Positions 1-5,650 of a DNA stretch of 5,930 nt are shown piece after piece. A program made the position numbers and the translations under genes. The stretch's first letter is position 1, and each line of letters starts with the position of its first letter. Under the pieces are notes generated by a model that saw only the letters and a list, made by a program, of their open reading frames with translations, made no database searches and was not told where the DNA came from. The stretch spans positions 1-5,930 of the forward strand of contig CALAKE010000457.1 of the NCBI GenBank assembly GCA_937922775.1, written 5' to 3'. The DNA comes from an uncultured bacterium. Its GTDB lineage: Bacteria; Acidobacteriota; UBA890.

Positions 1-902
1 GCATCGCAGATCAGTAGCGTTCGATCCGGTCGTTCCCGTATCGCAATGACCCGAGTGATCAGCATGCCGGCGGGGCCCGCGATCACCCGGCCGGGCTCGG
101 TGATTAGCTTTCCGTCCCAGTCGTCTAGAAACGGCTTCACATACCTGGCCAGGTCACCAGGGGAAGGTGGCGCCGCTTCGTCGCCGTAGTCGATCCCCAA
201 CCCTCCTCCGAGATCAATCCACCGGGTGGGGTGTCCACGATCGCGGAGATACCCGGCCCACTGCCTGGCCACCTGGGCGGCGGCACCCATTGGCTCGAGA
301 TCGACGATTTGTGATCCGATATGCACCGCGATCGCCTTGATCTCCAAACCGGCGAGTGACTCCTCTCGGTCGAGGATCTGATCGATCTCCTCTGGGGTCA
401 GGCCGAACTTCGTGCTGCGCGGACCCGTCGCGATTGCAGGGTGAGTGCGAGGATGCAGGTCAGGGTTCAAGCGAAGGCCGATACCGAGCCTTCTTCCCAC
501 GCCTTTTGCCAGGCTCGCAAGCACGTCGATCTCCTCGGGCACCTCTACGTTGATCAGCCCGACTCCGGCCTCCACGGCCTGCGCAATCGCATCAGCTGTC
601 TTGCCGGGCCCCGAGAAGACGATACCGCCTGGATCAGCACCGACGACCAGGACTCTCCGCAATTCCCCCTCGGAGATGATGTCGAAACCGGCACCTCGCT
701 CGGCAAGGTGATGCAGGACCGCCAGGGCTCCGTTGGCCTTGACCGCGAAGCAAGTCCGATGACGATCACCTCCGAAACCGATGTCCTCGAACGCGCGATT
801 CCAGCGGCCGTAGGCACCGCTCAGCGAAGCGGCGCTGTAGCTATAGAAAGGAGTGTCGACCTCCGCCGCCACCTGCTCCAGCTCAACGCCCTCGATCCGC
901 AT
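1..902 (-). CDS. lysA: Diaminopimelate decarboxylase LysA, 3' end outside window
   Basis: PLP-dependent fold-III decarboxylase that converts meso-diaminopimelate to L-lysine and CO2, the last step of bacterial lysine synthesis, in the cytosol. I translated 300 codons plus two bases; the gene runs off the left edge, so the C-terminal beta domain (with the usual CxES motif) is not seen. Visible marks are VDTPFYSYS near residue 15; CFAVKAN at 51-57 with the PLP lysine K55; GAGFDIISEGEL at 70-81; a THP-x-IATG segment followed by KFGL near 153-168; HIGSQI at 194-199; the phosphate-binding LGGGLGI at 231-237; and EPGR at 269-272. In the IATG stretch, Ala stands where most LysA have Tyr and Ser (HPYISTG). 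The ATG at 902 is chosen because AGGTGG lies 5 nt upstream. An in-frame GTG at 950, overlapping the UDG stop, is an alternative with no well-spaced ribosome site. It lies 47 nt after the UDG gene and is probably co-transcribed. Confidence 0.93.
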   Translation of the reverse strand, partial: MRIEGVELEQVAAEVDTPFYSYSAASLSGAYGRWNRAFEDIGFGGDRHRTCFAVKANGALAVLHHLAERGAGFDIISEGELRRVLVVGADPGGIVFSGPGKTADAIAQAVEAGVGLINVEVPEEIDVLASLAKGVGRRLGIGLRLNPDLHPRTHPAIATGPRSTKFGLTPEEIDQILDREESLAGLEIKAIAVHIGSQIVDLEPMGAAAQVARQWAGYLRDRGHPTRWIDLGGGLGIDYGDEAAPPSPGDLARYVKPFLDDWDGKLITEPGRVIAGPAGMLITRVIAIRERPDRTLLICD

Positions 903-907
903 GGTAC

Positions 908-913
908 CCACCT
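908..913 (-). promoter_or_regulatory. Ribosome binding site deciding the lysA start
   Basis: AGGTGG on the minus strand, 5 nt before the ATG at 902. It favours that start over in-frame GTG codons at 911 and 950. Only a sequence match; one base differs from AGGAGG. Confidence 0.5.
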
Positions 914-949
914 GCTCCCTGAAGGCTCGTCCCGAAGCGAGACGACTCA

Positions 950-1762
950 CTACGGTCTGCCACTCTCCGCGAGCGCATCCCGGACGATTTGCATGTCCTC
1001 CCAAACATCCTTCTTGGCGTTGGGGTTCCGCAGCAGATAGGCCGGATGGTAGGTACACATGACGGGGATGCCACGCCATGTCTGGAACTTCCCCCGCAGC
1101 CGCGACATCGGCGCCGAGGTGCCGAGGATCGCCTGCACTGCGACTTTGCCCAGAAGAACGATGATCTGAGGCTGGATTACCGCAACCTGGCGCAGCAGGA
1201 AATGCTCGCAGGCGCCTGCCTCGTCGGCCTGGGGATTGCGGTTCTGTGGTGGTCTGCACTTGACGACGTTGGCGATGTAGACGTCTTTCCGCTCGTACCC
1301 CATCGCCACGATGATCTTGGTCAACAACTTGCCGGCCCGGCCTACGAACGGCTCCCCCTGCAGGTCTTCATCACGACCCGGGCCTTCACCGATAAACAGC
1401 AGGCGGGCTTTCGGACTACCCACCCCGAAAACCACCTTATTGCGCCCCTCGTGAAGCCGGCATGCAACACACTCCAGCGCCTCGGCCTCGATCTGCTCGA
1501 GGGTCTCGTCCGCTGGAGGGCCACCTCCTTGGCCGCTCCCTCCACCTGCGAATAGCTCCACCTGGTCGTCAGAGCTCGGAGAAATCAACTCGACCTCCTG
1601 CTGCGAGGGCCCTGCCCCGGACACATGTGGAGAATCGGCTGAAGGACTCCCCTCCGCTGCAGTCAGGTCCAAACCCCAGACGCCCTCGCTCTGCAGTCGT
1701 TCCAGATGCTCGATGGCCCGGCGGCGGAGGCGATCGGGTCGGGTCTCCTGGGGCGGGCTCAT
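950..1762 (-). CDS. Uracil-DNA glycosylase, family 4 (Fe-S)
   Basis: 270-aa DNA repair enzyme that excises uracil arising from cytosine deamination. The C-terminal domain from about residue 90 has the family 4 marks: CVAC (C98, C101) plus C169 and C185 as the likely four 4Fe-4S ligands; motif 1 GEGPGRDED at 125-133; KCRPPQNRNP at 169-177; and motif 3 HPAYLLRNP at 239-247. The first 90 residues are an extension: a basic helical piece (about 8-30) followed by an acidic, Gly/Ser/Pro-rich linker, probably flexible. The GEGPG motif argues against family 5, which typically has GLAPG. The gene starts 8 nt after the coaBC stop with only a weak ribosome site, so translational coupling is likely. Older databases call such proteins 'SPO1 DNA polymerase-related', a name derived from the homologous domain at the end of a phage polymerase. 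Confidence 0.94.
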   Translation of the reverse strand: MSPPQETRPDRLRRRAIEHLERLQSEGVWGLDLTAAEGSPSADSPHVSGAGPSQQEVELISPSSDDQVELFAGGGSGQGGGPPADETLEQIEAEALECVACRLHEGRNKVVFGVGSPKARLLFIGEGPGRDEDLQGEPFVGRAGKLLTKIIVAMGYERKDVYIANVVKCRPPQNRNPQADEAGACEHFLLRQVAVIQPQIIVLLGKVAVQAILGTSAPMSRLRGKFQTWRGIPVMCTYHPAYLLRNPNAKKDVWEDMQIVRDALAESGRP

Positions 1763-1770
1763 GTGCCAGC

Positions 1771-3039
1771 TCAGGTGGATTGCCCGGAAGAATCAGAACC
1801 TACGCGATCGTGGAACGCCTCGACGGCATCCCAGATGGCGACGGCGACTTGTGGCTTGGGAGCAGTGTCCACCTTCGTTCGACCACCGAGGCGGTCGAGG
1901 ATGACTACCTCGTTCAGATCCGATTCGAATCCGCCACCCGGTATTCCTACCCGGTTGGCGACGATCAGATCGCACCCCTTCCGCACCATCTTCTCCTGCG
2001 CAGCTTTTTCGAGATCTCCGGTCTCGGCGGCGAAGCCAACCACCAGCCGCTCGCCTGGAACTCGACGCAGGAGCTCGAGGATATCCGGCGTCGCGACGAG
2101 CTCGAGAGTGAGCCTGTCGGTACCCGCTTTCTTGATCTTCTCGGAAGCTCTCTGTGGCGGTCGAAAATCGGCTGGGGCGGCCGCCATGACCACAATATCG
2201 GCGTTGGCAACTCGCGACGCCATCGCTTCGGCCATTTCTTCGACGGCAACGACCCGCAGGACCTCGACCCCAGGTGGGTCCGGCAGTGACGTGGGGCCGC
2301 TCACCAGAACCACTTCAGCACCTCGATCGCGAGCCTCCGCCGCAACCGCAAATCCCATCTTTCCGCTCGAAGGATTCGATAGTAGGCGCACTGGATCCAG
2401 ATGCTCGCGCGTCGGCCCCGCGCTCACGAGGACGTGGTGTCCATCGAGCGAGGCGTCAGGAGAGGGCGTCGACGGAGCGCAGACCATTTCCACGATCGAT
2501 GCCACGATATCCAGAGGCTCGGCCAGCCTTCCCGGGCCATGTCCGCCGGAGGCAAGGTGACCCACTCCGGGCTCCACGATTCTCACCTTGCGAGATCTCA
2601 GCGTGTCGACGTTCTTCTGCACCGCCGTGTGGGCCCACATATGCTCCTCCATGGCCGGAGCTACCAGCACTGGAGCATCGACTGCCAGATGCAGGGATGA
2701 GGCAAAGTCGTCGGCCAGGCCGAGGGCCATCTTCGCGAGGAAATCGGCGGTGGCCGGAACGACGCAAAAAGCCGAGCAGCGCTTCGCCCAGCGTATGTGC
2801 GCCAGGCGCTCAGGGTGCGGGTCCTGGAAGGAGCCGCTGATGACGCGGTGCCCCGAGAGGGCGGCAAAAGTCAAAGGGCTGACGAACTCGGCGGCATTGC
2901 GGGTCATGACCACCCGTACGCTGGCGCCGGCATCCTGAAGCCGGCGCAGTACCTCACATGCCTTGTAAGCCGCAATGCTGCCCGTGACGGCGAGAACGAC
3001 CTCTTCGCCCTCGAGCTTCCCGGCCACTTTGCCGCTCAT
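1771..3039 (-). CDS. coaBC: CoaBC: phosphopantothenoylcysteine decarboxylase/synthetase with altered decarboxylase site
   Basis: Bifunctional coenzyme A enzyme (E. coli Dfp), 422 aa. The CoaB half joins 4'-phosphopantothenate to cysteine using CTP; the CoaC half, a flavoprotein, decarboxylates the product to 4'-phosphopantetheine. CoaC is about 10-190: AVTGSIAAYKA at 17-27, the active-site His H81, PATADFLAKMA around 95-105, then PAMEEHMW at 128-135 and LASGGHGPGRLAEP at 162-175. CoaB is about 198-415: SAGPTRE at 206-212, LSNPSSGKMG at 220-229 (N222), AAPADFRP at 287-294, KIKK at 301-304 (K301), VGFAAET at 334-340 and IVANRV at 359-364. Oddity: the catalytic Asn of PxMNxxMW is Glu131 and the catalytic Cys is Ser164; positions equivalent to E. 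coli H75, N125 and C158 align at a constant offset of 6. CoaB residues N210 and K289 are kept (offset 12). The usual ANDV reads ANRV. The ATG at 3039 is chosen over a GTG at 3075 because GGAGG lies 4 nt upstream and the protein then begins like its family. Confidence 0.95.
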   Translation of the reverse strand: MSGKVAGKLEGEEVVLAVTGSIAAYKACEVLRRLQDAGASVRVVMTRNAAEFVSPLTFAALSGHRVISGSFQDPHPERLAHIRWAKRCSAFCVVPATADFLAKMALGLADDFASSLHLAVDAPVLVAPAMEEHMWAHTAVQKNVDTLRSRKVRIVEPGVGHLASGGHGPGRLAEPLDIVASIVEMVCAPSTPSPDASLDGHHVLVSAGPTREHLDPVRLLSNPSSGKMGFAVAAEARDRGAEVVLVSGPTSLPDPPGVEVLRVVAVEEMAEAMASRVANADIVVMAAAPADFRPPQRASEKIKKAGTDRLTLELVATPDILELLRRVPGERLVVGFAAETGDLEKAAQEKMVRKGCDLIVANRVGIPGGGFESDLNEVVILDRLGGRTKVDTAPKPQVAVAIWDAVEAFHDRVGSDSSGQST

Positions 3040-3043
3040 CTTT

Positions 3044-3048
3044 CCTCC
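3044..3048 (-). promoter_or_regulatory. Ribosome binding site deciding the coaBC start
   Basis: GGAGG on the minus strand, 4 nt before the ATG at 3039, the strongest Shine-Dalgarno match in the window. It decides for the 422-aa CoaBC over a 12-residue longer GTG-initiated form. A well-kept site fits a gene lying 94 nt after the previous one, where coupling to upstream translation is not possible. Confidence 0.65.
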
Positions 3049-3133
3049 GCAGCCTAGCTGGCCTCGTGCTGCCACATGTCGACGTCATGCAGGCTGAGAG
3101 CAAGGCCCGCTCGAGACCGGAGCGTGCTGCTAC

Positions 3134-3421
3134 CTACCTGCCCTTGGGTCCCCTACCCATCGGGCCCCCTGGGGACGCCTCGGCCGCGCGGACGGCTGCA
3201 GCGTGCTCCTCGGCTTGCGCAGCCCTCGTGGCCGCCTCTTCCGCCGCGATCTCCTCCTCGGAACGAACCTCCCAAGGAATCAGATTCTCCGCCACTTCGC
3301 GAGTAGCGACGGTCGTGTACTTGTGGGCCCGGATGTCCAACTTGGGCTTGGCGCCGTGCATGAGCTGGCTACAGCGCTGCGCGGCGATTTCGACGAATAG
3401 GTAGTGACCTTCAGACGGCAT
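3134..3421 (-). CDS. rpoZ: RNA polymerase omega subunit, short N-terminus and Ala/Glu-rich tail
   Basis: Small subunit that binds the beta' C-terminal region and helps RNA polymerase assembly; in many bacteria it also forms part of a ppGpp site. 95 aa. The omega core is residues 6-50: HYLFVEIAAQRCSQL (6-20), then GAKPKLDIRAHKYTTVATREVAENLI (23-48), matching the family pattern R-x-L-V-x-x-A-A-x-R-x-x-Q-L, then K-x-T-x-V-A-x-R-E-[IV]-A-x-x-L-I. The usual opening (RVTVEDCL-like, about 12-15 residues) is absent. The last 45 residues are a charged Ala/Glu-rich, probably helical tail ending in a Gly/Pro/Arg-rich segment. The ATG at 3421 has GGAG 6 nt upstream. It follows gmk by 34 nt, the classical gmk-rpoZ pairing, which strongly supports this call for a divergent sequence. 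No spoT follows, unlike in enterobacteria. Confidence 0.88.
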   Translation of the reverse strand: MPSEGHYLFVEIAAQRCSQLMHGAKPKLDIRAHKYTTVATREVAENLIPWEVRSEEEIAAEEAATRAAQAEEHAAAVRAAEASPGGPMGRGPKGR

Positions 3422-3427
3422 CTTCTT

Positions 3428-3431
3428 CTCC
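3428..3431 (-). promoter_or_regulatory. Ribosome binding site for rpoZ
   Basis: GGAG on the minus strand, 6 nt before the ATG at 3421. It supports the short 95-aa omega. The frame stays open upstream toward the gmk stop, but I see no ATG, GTG or TTG start there. Confidence 0.5.
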
Positions 3432-3455
3432 GGAATCGGGATTTGCCGAGATGGG

Positions 3456-4112
3456 CTAGATGGAATCCCCCAGCGAAGCTCGAAACGAGTCCAGTATGTC
3501 TTGACCCATCTCCTGCCGGCAGGTTCGCCGGCAACGCTCAGCCACCACGATGGCTTGGAGTTCCTCTACTGCCTCGGCCAGACTGTCATTGATGACTAGG
3601 TAATCGTACCCCAGAAAGCGAGAAATCTCTTCCGTTGCGTTACGGAGACGCAGATTGACCGTCGACCCGGCTACCGAGTCGGCCCCGTCACGTCCCTCGA
3701 GCCTCTGCCGCAAGGCCTCAGGCGAGGGCGGCAGGACGAAAATCATCACGGCGTCTTCGAGGCGCTCGCGCACCTGCTCTCCGCCCTGCACATCAATCAC
3801 CATGAGGGCATCGCTACCCACACCATGGATACGTTCGATCTCCGACCTGGGGGTGCCGTAGTAGTTGTCGTGAACTCGGGCCCACTCCAGAAACTCCCCG
3901 GCATCCCGAGCTTCGAAGAATCGATTCTGGTCGACGAAGGTGTAGTCGACACCATCGCGCTCACCCTGACGGGGCGACCGGGTCGTGCACGAAATCGTGC
4001 GAGTCAGGCTTTGCACTCGCTCAAGGATCTCGACGGCCAGGGTTGTCTTCCCCGTTCCTGAGGGTGCGGACAGAACGAAGGCAATCCCCTGCCGCGCAAC
4101 GCGGCTATTCAA
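3456..4112 (-). CDS. gmk: Guanylate kinase
   Basis: Cytosolic enzyme that phosphorylates GMP to GDP with ATP, essential for GTP and dGTP supply. From the TTG start it is 218 aa, close to the usual 200-210. Motifs in this numbering: P-loop SAPSGTGKTT at 15-24 (K22); the GMP-binding segment SCTTRSPRQGERDGVDYTF at 41-59; FLEWARVHDNYYGTPR at 74-89; VIDVQGG at 105-111; and lid and arginine finger regions RLEGR (137-141) and RLRNATEEI (155-163). Start choice: the longest form begins with GTG at 4148 and overlaps yicC by 44 nt, adding 12 residues that look like read-through of the other frame. The TTG at 4112 has AGGTG 7 nt upstream and overlaps yicC by only 8 nt, placing the P-loop where the family has it. 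The start is inferred; the gene itself is certain. Confidence 0.95.
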   Translation of the reverse strand: MNSRVARQGIAFVLSAPSGTGKTTLAVEILERVQSLTRTISCTTRSPRQGERDGVDYTFVDQNRFFEARDAGEFLEWARVHDNYYGTPRSEIERIHGVGSDALMVIDVQGGEQVRERLEDAVMIFVLPPSPEALRQRLEGRDGADSVAGSTVNLRLRNATEEISRFLGYDYLVINDSLAEAVEELQAIVVAERCRRTCRQEMGQDILDSFRASLGDSI

Positions 4113-4989
4113 TGTTCTGCACCTGCTCGCGAATCCGTTCGAGCTCACTCTTCATCTCGATGACCATGTCGGCGATCTCCGTCGCCTTGGCCTTCGAGCC
4201 GATGGTGTTGATCTCGCGGTGCAACTCCTGGATGAGAAACTCCAGCGATCTGCCGACCGCGCCACCTTCCGCCAGTAGCTCCTCACCCTTCGTAAGATGG
4301 CTGCTCAGCCGCACCAGCTCTTCGGTGATATCCGAGCGGTCGGCATAGTAGGCCACTTCCTGCGCCAGCCGGGCCGGGTCGAGCTGTCCTTCCACCTCCT
4401 CGCAAAGTGCCGCGACTCGGGCGCCGAGTTGATCTCGATAGCGACGAGGCATATCGGTTGCCATCTTTTCGATGCTATGCACCTCGCTCGAGATGGTCCG
4501 GAACCTCGCGCGCAAATCGGTTCGAAGGTGTTCGCCCTCACTCCTACGCATCTGGTCGAAGGAATCGAGAGCTGATCGCAGAGCAGCCTCGGCGACCGCG
4601 GCGTCCCGATCCGGCTCGAGCGTGGCGGATTCCGGGGTCGCGATGACACCGGGCAGGCCAGCGAGAGTGTTCAAGTCGAGGCTGCCCTCGAGACCGAGGT
4701 CGGTTCCAAGCTCGTGCAATGCTCGAAAGTAGGACCCTGCCAGATCACGGTTCACTCGCACCGCTTCCGTGGAGGCGGTGCGGGCGATCGTCGCCGTCAG
4801 ATCCACCTTCCCACGCTGCACGATGTCGCGGACGATGTGTCGTGCGGGAGCCTCGAAAAACGCCAGCTCAGATGGCATGTGAACGGTGACTCGACAAAAC
4901 CGATGATTGACCGCGCGTGCCTCGAACCCGATGCGGATCGACTCGCCCTCGGCTTCACCGCGACCGTAACCGCTCATGCTTCGTATCAT
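4105..4989 (-). CDS. yicC: YicC family endoribonuclease
   Basis: 294-aa member of the YicC/YloC family. E. coli YicC is an endoribonuclease implicated in small-RNA and mRNA decay; the role here is inferred from homology. The N-terminal domain begins with the family signature MIRSMSGYGRGE (1-12), followed by AVNHRF (26-31) and RGKVDLT (59-65). The middle (about 140-215) is charged and likely helical. The C-terminal DUF1732 part holds ITEELVRLSSHL (221-232), GAVGRSLEFLIQELHREINTI (243-263), SKA (265-267) and the typical ending EREQVQNIE-like at 284-294, so the protein is full length. The ATG at 4989 gives the canonical MIRSM opening; it starts 5 nt after the acyltransferase stop and lacks a clear ribosome site, suggesting coupled translation. 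It overlaps gmk, the standard yicC-gmk arrangement of many bacteria. Confidence 0.95.
   Translation of the reverse strand: MIRSMSGYGRGEAEGESIRIGFEARAVNHRFCRVTVHMPSELAFFEAPARHIVRDIVQRGKVDLTATIARTASTEAVRVNRDLAGSYFRALHELGTDLGLEGSLDLNTLAGLPGVIATPESATLEPDRDAAVAEAALRSALDSFDQMRRSEGEHLRTDLRARFRTISSEVHSIEKMATDMPRRYRDQLGARVAALCEEVEGQLDPARLAQEVAYYADRSDITEELVRLSSHLTKGEELLAEGGAVGRSLEFLIQELHREINTIGSKAKATEIADMVIEMKSELERIREQVQNIE
4120..4124 (-). promoter_or_regulatory. Ribosome binding site deciding the gmk start
   Basis: AGGTG on the minus strand inside the last codons of yicC, 7 nt before the TTG at 4112. It supports initiation of gmk at this TTG, 8 nt inside yicC, rather than at the GTG at 4148. Confidence 0.45.
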
Positions 4990-4994
4990 GGTCG

Positions 4995-5648
4995 CTATCT
5001 TATCAACAGCCGCTGCTGGGCGCGCTGGGTAACCTCATCGAGGCGCTCAGCAAGCTGGCTGCACGCGCCCGCGCACGCTTCCTCGTCCGCGTCCCTCGGA
5101 ACCCATAGCGGGTCACCGTACTCGAATACCCCGCGGGATAGCGGCACCGGGACGAGAATGCGGTCCCACGACCCGACCCGAATCGCGGGACGCGCCGCAA
5201 AGGCGACAGGAAGCAATGGCCGACCGGTCAATCGCGCAAGCCAGATCGCACCAGGTTGCACGACACGCGCGGGACCGCGAGGACCGTCTGGCGTAATCGC
5301 CAGGTCCTTGCCGCTCCGAGCTGCCTTCACCAAACCGCGCAGCGCGGTGACTCCTCCTCGCGAGCTGGACCCGCGCACAGCCTCGACCTGCAGGCGCCCG
5401 AACAGGCGCGCCGTCCACTCGCCGTCCTGCGACTGTGAGATGGGGATTACGCTCGGCGGCCGAAGCTGCACCCATGGCATCATCGCGAGCTGGCAGTGCC
5501 AGAAGGCGTAGATGACAGGTCCGCCATCATCGGGTAGGGCCGTATCCTTCCCTTCCCAGCGTAGCCGCATGGTCGCCCGCGCCAAGCGCAGCCACGCAGC
5601 CCCCACGTTGGGAACCAGGTGCAGAAGCAGGCGATCACCAAACCGCAT
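4995..5648 (-). CDS. DUF374 lysophospholipid acyltransferase-type protein, probable LpxJ-like lipid A acyltransferase
   Basis: 217-aa DUF374 protein. Characterised members (LpxJ of Helicobacter and Campylobacter) add a secondary acyl chain to lipid A in place of canonical LpxL or LpxM; substrate here is inferred. Visible motifs: AFWHCQLAMMPW at 48-59 with the likely catalytic-region H51; ISQSQDGEWTARLFGRL at 70-86; EAVRGSSSRGG at 89-99; LAITPDGPRGPARVVQPGA at 116-134 (the TPDGPRG core is the counterpart of the phosphate-binding FPEGTR motif of other acyltransferases); and TGRPLLPVAF then WDRILVPVPLSR up to 172. The hydrophobic N-terminal stretch around 7-25 is probably a membrane-associating helix. 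The ATG at 5648 is 2 nt after the stop of the MsbA-like exporter, so the two are surely co-expressed; this neighbour is the main reason to favour lipid A over phospholipid as acceptor. Confidence 0.88.
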   Translation of the reverse strand: MRFGDRLLLHLVPNVGAAWLRLARATMRLRWEGKDTALPDDGGPVIYAFWHCQLAMMPWVQLRPPSVIPISQSQDGEWTARLFGRLQVEAVRGSSSRGGVTALRGLVKAARSGKDLAITPDGPRGPARVVQPGAIWLARLTGRPLLPVAFAARPAIRVGSWDRILVPVPLSRGVFEYGDPLWVPRDADEEACAGACSQLAERLDEVTQRAQQRLLIR

Positions 5649-5650
5649 GT

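Noticed and set aside
441..1040. 199-aa plus-strand open frame opposite lysA
   Set aside because: The minus strand encodes an unmistakable LysA with all its motifs; the plus-strand product resembles nothing.
1462..2560. Long plus-strand open frames (275 aa at 1462-2289 and 284 aa at 1706-2560) antisense to coaBC and UDG
   Set aside because: Both are Arg/Pro/Ser-rich products typical of antisense frames in GC-rich DNA, show no family motif, and lie opposite well-recognised conserved genes.
3037..3075. Longer CoaBC starting at GTG 3075
   Set aside because: The extra 12 residues are Gly/Cys-rich and unlike the family, and the GGAGG site sits directly before the ATG at 3039.
3064..3133. Near-identical short direct repeats (CGTGCTGC-C/T-AC) at 3065-3075 and 3123-3133 in the rpoZ-coaBC gap, considered as operator sites
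   Set aside because: Only about 11 bases with one mismatch, one copy touching the rpoZ stop; too short to separate from chance without comparative data.
3040..3133. Possible internal promoter before coaBC (TTGCTC, 18 nt, ACATGT on the minus strand)
   Set aside because: Both boxes match the sigma-70 consensus poorly, and the organism's promoter preference is unknown.
4714..5511. 265-aa plus-strand open frame opposite yicC and the acyltransferase
   Set aside because: Low-complexity Arg/Ser/Thr-rich composition, no motif, and it spans the boundary between two clear minus-strand genes.
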